Below, piece by piece: positions 28,872-37,161 of a stretch of DNA of 64,000 bases. The notes under the pieces are model-generated. The model worked only from the letters and a program-made list of their open reading frames with translations. It did no database searches and was not told the origin of the DNA. Position 1 is the first letter of the stretch; each line of letters starts with the position of its first letter. Both the position numbers and the translations under genes were made by a program. Origin of the DNA: Butyrivibrio proteoclasticus P6B7 (GTDB lineage: Bacteria > Bacillota > Clostridia > Lachnospirales > Lachnospiraceae); NCBI RefSeq assembly GCF_000622085.1, contig NZ_JHWL01000009.1, forward strand, positions 107,547-171,546, read 5' to 3'.

Positions 28872-30572
28872 TTACTTATTTTTCTTTGATTTCTTGCTCT
28901 TACCCTTTGAGCCTTCATCGGAAGCGTTTTCATCAGAAGATTTTCTGAATCCGCTTCGGCCATCTAAAAAGCGCATATTGTCGGTTCTGTACTGATTGAT
29001 GCCTGTTCCGATACTTGTAGCCGGTGCTGGGAAATAAACCGTTCCTACGGCTGTTCCCTCTATCTTAACGAAAGGATCCTTCATACACTTAGGAGAAACC
29101 TTTCTGGCCATGAGATTTCCATCAATCTTAAGTCCCTTAGGGTCTGAGATTCTGTCAAGCCAAAGGTCTGTACACTCGTGGAGCCAATAGCCTCCTCTTG
29201 TAAGAGACCCTGTAACTGTATAGCTTCCACCCTCAAGAACCTGCTCCTTAAGCGCCTTCATGATTCCTGCAAACAGGATCATCCCTGGAATGTAATCAAG
29301 TGGCACGCCGTTAAGGTTAACAGGATGCTTTAAAGAGCCATTTCGTACGCTAAGTCCTGTGATATCCTCAGCACATGGCGCCCAGCCTGGTCTTTCCTTC
29401 CAAACTGAATCTGAGAAGCACACCATGTTGGCATAGATAACGTTCTGATTGATTCTGTGAATATCCTCTTCTGATAATCCAAATTTATCCAGAGCTCCGT
29501 TCTGATAGGAGCAAACCACAACGTCCGCTTCCTTAATCAGCTCTTTTGCCCTCTCAAGCTGTTCTGGCACGTTGAAATCAAGCTGAATGCTGTTCTTACC
29601 AGCCCATCCATCAAGCTCAAGCATAGCCTGCTCCTGATGTACGAAATCTCCTCTTCTTACCATAAGAACATCGGCACCGCCCTCTGCAAGAAGTCTTGTG
29701 CAGGCAGGACCAGCGATGATGTGGGTAAGGTCAAGAACCTTAACGCCGGAAAGTGGGCCCTGTCTCTTATCGAACTTACCGAATTTCTTCTTAAGGCCGT
29801 CAGAAACCTTCTTAACGCGAACCAGTGGCATGTCGCACACTGCCTTACCAACTTCTGATGCCTCCCACTCTTCTCTTGTGCGAAGCATGCATCCGCAGGC
29901 GCCGTTCTTAAAGGTCTCCTCCTCCAGTGCAAGGGCATCCCACTTCTTAACTGCCTTCTTAGTGGTAATCTTATCGAATGGCAGAGATGTGAATACGAAT
30001 TTATCTGGATCCTTGGTAATTCCAAGGGTATCCATCATTATCTTTTTCTGAGATTCATAGTAGACGTGGGCAGAGAACTTCCTGCCATCCTGGGTTTTAT
30101 ATTTGTAAAAAGAGCCGTTTAGCGCATTATCAACACGCATAGCGGAGGTATATCTTGACTTGATAAACTCCTTGTTACCCTCGTAGGCACTCATATAAAG
30201 GCGGATTACCTGAAGGCCCGCAAGGTCCACATCACAATAAAGAGTCTTCTCAGACTTCTTATTGCCTCTTAAATTTCCAAATTCATGAATAAGTGCTCCA
30301 TCCAGAGCAAGGATCGCTGCCGCAGGCCCTGTCTGAAGGACTTTCTCATCCTTGTAGAGCTTTTTGACAGCTTTTTTACGAAGTGATAAAAGAACTGGCT
30401 TTAATAGGCCAGGAAATGGATTATGGCTTTGACATGCCTTTTTAAGCTGCTGCTTGCGATCTTCATCCATGCAAAAGCTCATTGCGACATCTGGATGAAT
30501 ATCCAGCCTGTTAGTCAGATCCTCGTAGCAGATTGCAGCCTGCAAGGCCTTTTTTTCCATAATTTTGTCCAT
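28872..30572 (-). CDS. Class III CoA-transferase (CaiB/BaiF), two-part architecture
   Basis: This 566-residue protein has a C-terminal CaiB/BaiF domain from about residue 270 (GPLSGVKVLDLTHIIAGPACTRLL, then GGADVLMV). The N-terminal 260 residues resemble the second half of the same fold (YKTQDGRKFSAHVYYES, EEWEASEVGKAVCDMPLV). I recall this order from other long family III members, so it is a known arrangement. The acid substrate is unknown. The last dozen residues are Lys/Ser-rich. It is monocistronic. Confidence 0.82.
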   Translation of the reverse strand: MDKIMEKKALQAAICYEDLTNRLDIHPDVAMSFCMDEDRKQQLKKACQSHNPFPGLLKPVLLSLRKKAVKKLYKDEKVLQTGPAAAILALDGALIHEFGNLRGNKKSEKTLYCDVDLAGLQVIRLYMSAYEGNKEFIKSRYTSAMRVDNALNGSFYKYKTQDGRKFSAHVYYESQKKIMMDTLGITKDPDKFVFTSLPFDKITTKKAVKKWDALALEEETFKNGACGCMLRTREEWEASEVGKAVCDMPLVRVKKVSDGLKKKFGKFDKRQGPLSGVKVLDLTHIIAGPACTRLLAEGGADVLMVRRGDFVHQEQAMLELDGWAGKNSIQLDFNVPEQLERAKELIKEADVVVCSYQNGALDKFGLSEEDIHRINQNVIYANMVCFSDSVWKERPGWAPCAEDITGLSVRNGSLKHPVNLNGVPLDYIPGMILFAGIMKALKEQVLEGGSYTVTGSLTRGGYWLHECTDLWLDRISDPKGLKIDGNLMARKVSPKCMKDPFVKIEGTAVGTVYFPAPATSIGTGINQYRTDNMRFLDGRSGFRKSSDENASDEGSKGKSKKSKKNK

Positions 30573-30688
30573 AAAATCCCCCTGTGGTGTGATGTGTTTT
30601 AATGCAATCGGATAATTATATAAAAACTATATTTCGCAAATTGTGTAGCTAATATTCATTATACCATGAGACGTGGCTATATTTTTAT

Positions 30689-31255
30689 TTATATTGTCCA
30701 CTGTCCAAATTGTACTTTTTCTGGAGTATTACTGTGCTCGCCAAGCATCTTCTCCATCCAGATCATATCGTACCAGGTACCGAACTTAAAGCCGCTGTCA
30801 TGGAAGGTTCCCACCAGCTTGTAACCTCTTTTATCGTGGAAATAGAAGCTGTCATCTGTAAGATGCTCATCTGTCTTTCCCTCCCCAAGGAAAGCTATGC
30901 AGGCGTTGGCATTAAGGATTCCCATGTTCTTAAGAGACTCCTCAAGAGCGTCATAAAGAGCCGTTCCCACACCCGTTTGCCTCTTGTCCTTAGCAACATA
31001 AACAGTCATCTCCACGGACCAGTCGTAGGCTGCTCTTCCCTTAAAGCTTGAAGCATAGGCATAGCCTAAGATAGTGCCGTTATCATCCACTGCTTTGATA
31101 TATGGAAATTTGCTGGAAATATTGATGATCCTGCCTGTGAACTCTTCGAGACTTGGAACCTCGTACTCGAAAGTGATTGCGGTATCTGTAACGTAAGGAG
31201 CATAGATTGAAAGGAGCTCTTTGGCGTCGTTTGTAGTTACTTTTTCAATTCTCAT
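30689..31255 (-). CDS. GNAT N-acetyltransferase, phosphinothricin acetyltransferase type
   Basis: This 188-residue enzyme starts MRIEKVTTNDAKELLSIYAPYV and has VEMTVYVAKDKRQTGVGTALYDALE, with the acetyl-CoA pyrophosphate loop RQTGVG. This is the PAT/YwnH subgroup, which acetylates small amines or amino acid analogues. The actual substrate is unknown. Confidence 0.82.
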   Translation of the reverse strand: MRIEKVTTNDAKELLSIYAPYVTDTAITFEYEVPSLEEFTGRIINISSKFPYIKAVDDNGTILGYAYASSFKGRAAYDWSVEMTVYVAKDKRQTGVGTALYDALEESLKNMGILNANACIAFLGEGKTDEHLTDDSFYFHDKRGYKLVGTFHDSGFKFGTWYDMIWMEKMLGEHSNTPEKVQFGQWTI

Positions 31256-31331
31256 AGTGTGCCTTCTTTCGCTTAGGTTAATCTATTTCAATACTGTATC
31301 ATACTAAAGACGCAAGTTCTATGGGAATTGA

Positions 31332-31367
31332 ATAAAAAAGAATGCCCATGCATAAGCACAGGCATTC
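31332..31367 (-). terminator. Terminator of the DUF2798-like gene
   Basis: On the minus strand, GGAATGCC and GGCATTC pair around a partly paired 14-nt loop, followed by six T residues. It lies just downstream of the minus-strand gene ending at 31385. Confidence 0.8.
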
Positions 31368-31384
31368 CGATAATAGTTCTTTTA

Positions 31385-31864
31385 TCATTTATTCTTCTTG
31401 CCAAAGGTCTTAACAAAGAATCCAAATACATTTCTCACAAGTGGGCCTGCGAAAAAGATCTGCCAGCAAAGGGCCATTGGGAAGTTAAATACTGTAGTCT
31501 GAAGCCACACTGCTACAAACTCTAATCCAGCATTCTTAAAAAGGATAGTAGCAACAAGGCTCATAAGTGGGCACATAAGGCATACTGACATAGCTGAGAT
31601 TGCAAGGACTATCATGATCATAGGATCCTTACCTGGTGTGACAAATCTAAAAGCCAGCTTCTGTGCAAGCTTTCCAACAAACAAAAGCTCAAGCACGATG
31701 GCTATAGGCCACATGATCAGCATCTCCTTAAATGCAGCAACAAACACAAAGTTCTGCATTCCACCAACATTAAGTGAAATATTGTAGCAGATCATTGCAT
31801 AGACCATGACAAATGCCATGAAAATAGTAAAAATAACATCCTGAAATTTATTCTGTGGTAACAC
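31385..31864 (-). CDS. DUF2798-like four-helix membrane protein
   Basis: This 159-residue protein has about four hydrophobic helices and begins with PQNKFQDVIFTIFMAFVMVYAM, the usual DUF2798 pattern. I choose a GTG start at 31864, because AAAGGAG stands 8 nt before it; in-frame ATGs upstream (31882 and earlier) lie over or before that site. Function unknown. Confidence 0.68.
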   Translation of the reverse strand: MLPQNKFQDVIFTIFMAFVMVYAMICYNISLNVGGMQNFVFVAAFKEMLIMWPIAIVLELLFVGKLAQKLAFRFVTPGKDPMIMIVLAISAMSVCLMCPLMSLVATILFKNAGLEFVAVWLQTTVFNFPMALCWQIFFAGPLVRNVFGFFVKTFGKKNK

Positions 31865-32119
31865 GCTTTCTTCTCCTTTCATGATACCGGGGAAGATCCT
31901 AAGCGTGTTGTTCGTTATCACCAAATGGTGTGCGTTTCCAATGTTACCAGCTTTACATCTTCAATATAAATGTTTGCAACAAGGGATGATTATAGCAGAA
32001 AAAATATGAACGTGTAATACCTTTTTCAATTTATTTCGTTGAAGCTATACCAAGGAACAAGACATCCTTGAGTGTATTGAATTTAATCATTGCTGCCCTA
32101 TCCCAAGGGCCCGGTATCC

Positions 32120-33574
32120 TCAATGGTTCCTGTCATCAATTTCCTTACAGATTCTCTTGTACTCTTCCTCGTCCAGAGTGTATTTCTTTTTATAAATAAA
32201 GTAGGAAACCGCCATTAAAATCAGTGATAAGATAACCATTACCAGCAATATTCCTGTAGACTTGCCTCCATCCACTGTTGCCAGGACTTTATCGATCTCC
32301 TCAAGCTTCTGATCCTCTGTTATTGCCCCCTTTGAAGCCAGGTTCTCAAAGTATGAGATCTTGTTGGTGAACTGAGTGATTCCAAAAAGCATGTAGGATC
32401 CTGATGTGATCATTACTATAAGAGCCGATGAAAGCTTGGTTAAAAAGGGCCTTAAGCTGGCAATTATTGCTTCATCTCTGGTTCCAAATTTGTATTCGTT
32501 GTACTCCACGGTATTGATAATGGAGATCATCATAATAAGGTAGTAGCCGTACTGGCCAAAGCTTGCACACATAAAGCCAATTACCAGAAGCCAGAATCCA
32601 ATCTTAGGGGATACCAGCATCATGGCGTATCCTGCCACAGACAGGATCAGCAGCCATCCCATAAGCTTCTTTCTGCCGAGCTTACCTGCAATTACCGGGT
32701 AAAAGATCATGAGAAATGCCGTAGCTGACATGCCTACAAGAGTAAATGTAGAATAAAGGCCGCCTTTATATCCATAGGTAAAATAGATGTAAGTTGAGCC
32801 CAGGCCTCCGGCAATTATCATGCTGCCTGTCTCCTGAATAAGGAAGCATACGGATATCCACACCAGCTGGTCATTGCCGGTGATGGTCTTAAGAATTTTC
32901 TTAAGAGAAACCGGCGCCGGCTTAGTCTTCATGTCATCTCTGTTCTCTTTTACAAAAAGAACTGTAAATAAAAGGAACAACGGTGACAGTATGCCAATAA
33001 TGATGGCCATTATGCCGTAGCTTGACTGGGTGTTGCCTCCAATTGCCATGGCTCCTGTGGTAAATACCGGTATAACCACGCTGGCAAGGCCGTTTCCTAT
33101 TCCGGCAAACAGTGTAGCTCTTGATGTAATGGCATCCCTGGCTCCACTATCCCTTGAAAGAGCAGGGATCATGCCCCAATATGAAATGTCGTTCATGGTA
33201 TAGGTTATGGAAAATGCAAAGTACGCAATTCCAAAAGCTGTTATAAAGGCCCATCCCTGAAGCTTTGTATTAAATAAAAATGCTATAACAAGGGATGTGG
33301 ATATGGCACCTGCCACCAGCCAGGGCTTAAATTTACCCCACTTTGTTCTGGTGCACTCTATGATATTACCCATAATCGGGTCATTTAACGCATCAAATAT
33401 TCTGGCAGCCACCATTATTGCTGTGATTGCTCCAAGCTGTCCATTAGTAAGCTCCCTTGTAAACATGATATACGTCAAAAGAAAGTTGGAAACAATGACA
33501 TAAACCATGTCCCTTCCCACTGTACCCAGTGGAAAGCACCAGATATTGCGCCTGTCAGTACTACTTTTCCCCAT
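32120..33574 (-). CDS. GPH-family sugar/hexuronide cation symporter
   Basis: This 484-residue MFS transporter of the glycoside-pentoside-hexuronide group has 12 predicted helices. It has the N-terminal NIWCFPLGTVGRDMVY, the DALNDPIMG loop between helices 2 and 3, and an enlarged cytoplasmic C-tail rich in charged residues. Relatives carry melibiose, xylosides, glucuronides or galacturonides with Na+ or H+. Proximity to uxaB, with only a small TA locus between, favours a uronate-related substrate. Confidence 0.85.
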   Translation of the reverse strand: MGKSSTDRRNIWCFPLGTVGRDMVYVIVSNFLLTYIMFTRELTNGQLGAITAIMVAARIFDALNDPIMGNIIECTRTKWGKFKPWLVAGAISTSLVIAFLFNTKLQGWAFITAFGIAYFAFSITYTMNDISYWGMIPALSRDSGARDAITSRATLFAGIGNGLASVVIPVFTTGAMAIGGNTQSSYGIMAIIIGILSPLFLLFTVLFVKENRDDMKTKPAPVSLKKILKTITGNDQLVWISVCFLIQETGSMIIAGGLGSTYIYFTYGYKGGLYSTFTLVGMSATAFLMIFYPVIAGKLGRKKLMGWLLILSVAGYAMMLVSPKIGFWLLVIGFMCASFGQYGYYLIMMISIINTVEYNEYKFGTRDEAIIASLRPFLTKLSSALIVMITSGSYMLFGITQFTNKISYFENLASKGAITEDQKLEEIDKVLATVDGGKSTGILLVMVILSLILMAVSYFIYKKKYTLDEEEYKRICKEIDDRNH

Positions 33575-33643
33575 TTGTAATTCCCCCCTTATGCTTAAAC
33601 TTAGATGTAAGTCTTCACTACTATTGTACCTAACAAATGGGCA

Positions 33644-33673
33644 GAAAAAAAGCTCACGAAGTACGTGAGCTTT
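33644..33673 (-). terminator. Terminator of the hicB gene
   Basis: AAAGCTCACG and CGTGAGCTTT form a perfect 10-bp stem with loop TACTT, followed by T residues on the minus strand. It lies just after the hicB stop. Confidence 0.88.
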
Positions 33674-33685
33674 GGAAAAAATATA

Positions 33686-33910
33686 TCAATTTTCTTTTGA
33701 AGATTCGTCTTCGAAGCTAGCTAAATAATCATCTATAGCGTCTCGAAAATCTTCTTTAAGTTCCTTTATTGTCTCCCCTTCATAAGAAACAATATCATTA
33801 GGATTCTTCAAGTTCTGCACATGGCCATATAAAATATCTGCTTCAGTATCAGCTTCAATACTCCCTATAAAACCTTTGTATTCAAGGACATTAGTAATCG
33901 TATTGCTCAA
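33686..33910 (-). CDS. hicB: HicB-family antitoxin
   Basis: This 74-residue protein has LEYKGFIGSIEADTEADILYGHV and SYEGETIKELKEDFRDAIDDYLA, the partial RNase-H-like HicB fold. It uses a TTG start overlapping the stop of the hicA remnant, with AGGAGGGG before it. HicB normally neutralises the HicA mRNA interferase and represses the operon. Here the toxin gene appears broken, so HicB may be an orphan remnant. It has no separate HTH domain. Confidence 0.82.
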   Translation of the reverse strand: MSNTITNVLEYKGFIGSIEADTEADILYGHVQNLKNPNDIVSYEGETIKELKEDFRDAIDDYLASFEDESSKEN

Positions 33911-34128
33911 ATCAGCCCCTCCTTTCTCAGAAAAGCAATTATATCTTTTACTGCATACTCCTGAAAGTAACGATAATTGTGAGGTTTATGAAATGCAAGT
34001 CTGTTCCCACTTGGTGCAATAAGCAAACATCTCGACCCATTGCCTTTCTGCGAAATAGTGCACTTACACTTTGATGCCAGTCCCCTTAATTCAAAATAGG
34101 TATAGCTTAACGCTAGTCTCTTTACTCT
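33907..34128 (-). pseudogene. hicA: HicA-type toxin remnant without usable start
   Basis: The open frame from 34128 (just after an in-frame TGA) to the TGA at 33907 encodes QKGNGSRCLLIAPSG and AFHKPHNYRYFQEYAVKD, then AFLRKEGLI, which matches the C-terminal part of HicA toxins (GSR, FHRPHP, VKxxRxFL). No ATG, GTG or TTG occurs before the conserved core. An ATG at 34136 is in another frame and ends after four codons, so an indel near 34122-34128 probably broke the gene. The N-terminus is also short against family members. Confidence 0.7.
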
Positions 34129-34157
34129 TCACTCATTTTGTTATTTTAAGACAGCTA

Positions 34158-35657
34158 TCACAGGCAGGAAGCATATGCCTTCTTAGCGCCCTCTGTGCGG
34201 ATAAGCTTAAGATCTTTTACCACCTTGTCAGTAAGGCCTTCGATCTTGTTAAGGTCCTGATCCCACATGTTCTCGTTGCCAAGAACAGCCTTTACTAGCT
34301 CCTCTTCAGAGTCAGCCTTGTGGTCATTGAAGAACTCAAGAGCCCATCTGTCATCGCTTACAGTATAGGTGTTGCCTGCTGGTCTCTTACATACAAGGCC
34401 TGCATCTGTAAGTTCCTGAATATCATTAGAATAGAAGGCGATGTAAGCAGCCAGAGACATTGTAAGGCATTCTGGAAGCCTGCCGTTCTTATCAATATAC
34501 TGAAGGAAGGATGGCATATTTCTAGCCTTCCACTTACTTGTTGAGTTAAGTGAAATGGACATAAGCTCGTGGTTAACGAATGGGTTATTGAAACGGTCCT
34601 TAACTGCAGCTGCGAACTCGTTAAGGTCGTTCTCATCAAGGTGATCAACAAGAGTTGGGATAACCTCTTCGCTAAGCATCTTGTTCATGAAGCCAGCAAC
34701 TGTCTCATCGTGCATGCAGTCGCGAACAATATCAAAGCCTGCAAGATATGCGCCAAGCACAAAGCCTGTGTGGGCGCCGTTAAGGATGCGGACCTTACGG
34801 TGTTTGTAAGGCATAACATCAGGAACAACGTGAACGTTAACACCAGCCTTCTTAAATGGAAGTCTGTCCTCCAGCTCCTTAGGTCCCTCAATGATCCAAA
34901 CACCAAAGATCTCGCCTACGTCGATAAGCTCATCGTGGTATCCGTTCTCCTCTTCAAGCTTCTCAACTTCCTTGGCATCACGGATTCTACCAGGAACAAT
35001 TCTATCTACAAGAGTAGAGCAAAAGATATTGTCGTTATTCACCCAAGTCTTGAAATCCTCTCCAAGATTCCACTGGTCGATGTACTGGTTGACACACTTA
35101 AGAAGCTCTTTTCCATTATTATCAATAAGCTCGCAGGAAAGAACTACAACGCCCTTCTTACCTGCCTTAAATCTTGTATAAAGAACCTGTGTAAGCTTAC
35201 CAGGGAAGGAATTTGCTGGAACATCTTCAAACTTGCACTCTGGATCATAGGCAATTCCTGCCTCTGTGGTGTTAGATGCGATGATATCCAGATCGTCGCT
35301 TGCTGCAATCTCCATCATTCTGTCAAAGCCTGCCTTATCATATGGGTTAAGGCACTCGTTAACTGCAGAGATAACGCGCTTAGCATCTACCTTCTGTCCA
35401 TTCTCGCTTCCGCGAAGATAAAGTGTATAGAGACCTTCCTGCTTGTTGATAAGCTCAGTAAGTCCCATGGAAATAGGCTGAACCAAAGCTACCTTGCCGT
35501 TAAAGCCAGCCTTTTCATTGCTGATATCAAAAAAGTAATCAACGAATGCACGAAGGAAATTACCCTCTCCAAACTGAAGAACCTTCACTGGCGCATCCTT
35601 AAGTATGTACCCCTCATACCCTGATTTCTCAAGTACTTCATAGTTTAATGCTTCCAT
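34158..35657 (-). CDS. uxaB: Tagaturonate reductase (altronate oxidoreductase)
   Basis: This 499-residue NAD-dependent enzyme of the polyol dehydrogenase family has the N-terminal QFGEGNFLRAFVDYFFD (nucleotide-binding region), the RKVRILNGAHTGFVLGAYLAG catalytic segment and the family C-terminal domain. The sequence fits UxaB better than mannitol or mannonate relatives. It reduces tagaturonate to altronate in galacturonate catabolism, which agrees with the galacturonidase-type GH4 elsewhere in the window. AGGAGG precedes the ATG. Two LacI/CcpA-type sites control it. Confidence 0.9.
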   Translation of the reverse strand: MEALNYEVLEKSGYEGYILKDAPVKVLQFGEGNFLRAFVDYFFDISNEKAGFNGKVALVQPISMGLTELINKQEGLYTLYLRGSENGQKVDAKRVISAVNECLNPYDKAGFDRMMEIAASDDLDIIASNTTEAGIAYDPECKFEDVPANSFPGKLTQVLYTRFKAGKKGVVVLSCELIDNNGKELLKCVNQYIDQWNLGEDFKTWVNNDNIFCSTLVDRIVPGRIRDAKEVEKLEEENGYHDELIDVGEIFGVWIIEGPKELEDRLPFKKAGVNVHVVPDVMPYKHRKVRILNGAHTGFVLGAYLAGFDIVRDCMHDETVAGFMNKMLSEEVIPTLVDHLDENDLNEFAAAVKDRFNNPFVNHELMSISLNSTSKWKARNMPSFLQYIDKNGRLPECLTMSLAAYIAFYSNDIQELTDAGLVCKRPAGNTYTVSDDRWALEFFNDHKADSEEELVKAVLGNENMWDQDLNKIEGLTDKVVKDLKLIRTEGAKKAYASCL

Positions 35658-35671
35658 TACCTTCCTCCTAC

Positions 35672-35685
35672 TGAAACCGCTTACA
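35672..35685. promoter_or_regulatory. Downstream LacI/CcpA-type operator of uxaB
   Basis: TGAAACCGCTTACA matches the cre-type consensus TGNAANCGNNNNCA and lies between the promoter and the uxaB SD. A bound repressor there would act as a roadblock. Confidence 0.65.
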
Positions 35686-35716
35686 AAAATAAACGGTATT
35701 ATTTCCTTTAGATATT

Positions 35717-35746
35717 GTTATACCACAGAAATGTAAGCGTTTACAA
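35717..35746 (-). promoter_or_regulatory. uxaB promoter overlapped by a perfect LacI/CcpA-type operator
   Basis: Read on minus, TTGTAA (35741-35746) and TATAAC (35717-35722) are 18 bp apart. TGTAAGCGTTTACA (35732-35745) is a near-perfect palindrome covering the -35 region, of the type bound by CcpA or by LacI-family uronate regulators. No regulator gene is adjacent. Confidence 0.72.
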
Positions 35747-35856
35747 TACTTATTTTCAAAATACCTATAATTTTATTCTCATTCGGCTTCTGTAGTGGAT
35801 TCCAGGTGTATGCCCTTTTGATCTTTCTGTGTTTGAAATAGCCAGGGATTTGTATT

Positions 35857-36888
35857 ATGCTACTTACTATGAGTAAAAATGGAAATTCAAGAAACAAAGA
35901 AATTGATATTTTAAAGACCCTTGCAGTATTTATGGTGGTCTGGGGACACGTTCTGTACAACGTAGCCGGCATTACTTCCGGTTACATAAGCTATGTCCAC
36001 ATGCCAGTCTTCTACTTCGCAAGCGGCTTATTTATTGGAAAGGAGCTATCTAAGTACAACCTTGGCGAATTTGCTTGGAAAAAGACATTAAGACTATTTA
36101 TCCCTTATGTTATATGGTCTGCCATCTCCTTTGCCGCCAATGCACTACTGATAATAGCTACATTTAAGACAATACCTAAAAGCCAGCTGATAAACGAAGC
36201 CTATAACATCTTCATCAATTCAAGAAGCGTCTGGTTTTTGATTCAGCTCTTTATTGCTGAGCTTTTGTTCGCGCTTATTTACATGTTGGGACGCTATAAT
36301 GTATACCTTCTCATCGCGCTAAACACCGTAATCTGGGCCCTTCTTGTAATGTTCTGTCGCACAGAATACTTCATGATGTGGAAGATTAAATGGCTCTATC
36401 CATTCCTTGTGATCGGATATCTCTTTGGAAATGGCAATATTCCTAAGTTTAAGCTGGGCAAGTTCATTCCAAGTGCCATCTGTGCAGGCCTTTGGGGCTA
36501 CATGACCTACCTCTACGCTGGTCTCTATACTAAGGACGGCCTTTTCTACGGTTTTGACCTTGGCTACCTTGATAAGAATATCCTAGTAAAAGAGCTATTT
36601 CTGGTAATCCTTGGATTTCTTGGAATAATGGCAATATATCTTTTGGCAAGGATCCTGGGACATACGCCACTTGCAAAGCCTTTGGCAGATATTGGCAATT
36701 ACACACTAGACATCTACCTTATTCACATGATGCTGATATTTGTAATGAAGAAACTCCCTTACAAGCAGGAAGGTTTTGCATTTATATCTGCTGGCTACAC
36801 TCTTGGCATTTGCCTTACAATCTATATCGTTGCTAAATATTTACTAAGAAAGATTAAACTGTATCGTATATCAATAGGAACTAAATAA
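35857..36888 (+). CDS. Acyltransferase family 3 membrane protein (OafA/WecH-like)
   Basis: This 343-residue protein has about ten hydrophobic helices and begins with RNKEIDILKTLAVFMVVWGHVLY, the Acyl_transf_3 N-terminus with the conserved catalytic His in WGH. Such enzymes O-acetylate surface polysaccharides or exported molecules. It is divergent from uxaB and unlinked to a polysaccharide locus here. The acceptor is unknown. Confidence 0.85.
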   Translation: MLLTMSKNGNSRNKEIDILKTLAVFMVVWGHVLYNVAGITSGYISYVHMPVFYFASGLFIGKELSKYNLGEFAWKKTLRLFIPYVIWSAISFAANALLIIATFKTIPKSQLINEAYNIFINSRSVWFLIQLFIAELLFALIYMLGRYNVYLLIALNTVIWALLVMFCRTEYFMMWKIKWLYPFLVIGYLFGNGNIPKFKLGKFIPSAICAGLWGYMTYLYAGLYTKDGLFYGFDLGYLDKNILVKELFLVILGFLGIMAIYLLARILGHTPLAKPLADIGNYTLDIYLIHMMLIFVMKKLPYKQEGFAFISAGYTLGICLTIYIVAKYLLRKIKLYRISIGTK

Positions 36889-36922
36889 GTTTTCCATTCA
36901 TTTATATGTATACTCACGAGAT

Positions 36923-37123
36923 GATTTCTGCATTTCTCCGGCTATATTGCTTGTGGATGCGAAGCATTTGCACGAGTCGATGAGTTTCAAAGTGAAATAG
37001 AAGAAAAAAGTCGAGTGTTCTGAATAAGCATGAAATGAGACTTTTTTCTTCTATGAGCTTATGAAAGTCACGACGAGGAAACGTGAGCATCCACAAGCAA
37101 TATAGCCGGAGAAATCAGAAATC
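36923..37123 (+). repeat. Structured inverted-repeat element, copy A (upstream of rqcH)
   Basis: The outer stem pairs 36923-36959 with 37088-37123, with 24 contiguous perfect pairs next to the loop and one bulged base further out. A 16-bp inner stem is perfect (36997-37012 with 37039-37054). Between them are internal loops containing GCACGAGTCGATGAGTTT on the left and GTCACGACGAGGAAACG on the right, with an apical loop starting GAGTGTTC. Copy B at 38990-39202 keeps these loops almost unchanged while both stems differ and still pair. It lies 39 bp before the rqcH start. No protein-coding frame is convincing. Confidence 0.85.
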
Positions 37124-37161
37124 CCCTCCGAATAGCCACTACCTGAAAGGAAACACATCCA

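Noticed and set aside
28872..30572. Circularly permuted or novel fusion CoA-transferase
   Set aside because: The two-part order matches long class III CoA-transferases that I recall from other bacteria, so it is not novel.
34569..35624. 351-codon open frame on the plus strand
   Set aside because: It lies wholly opposite uxaB, has no family motifs and no SD.
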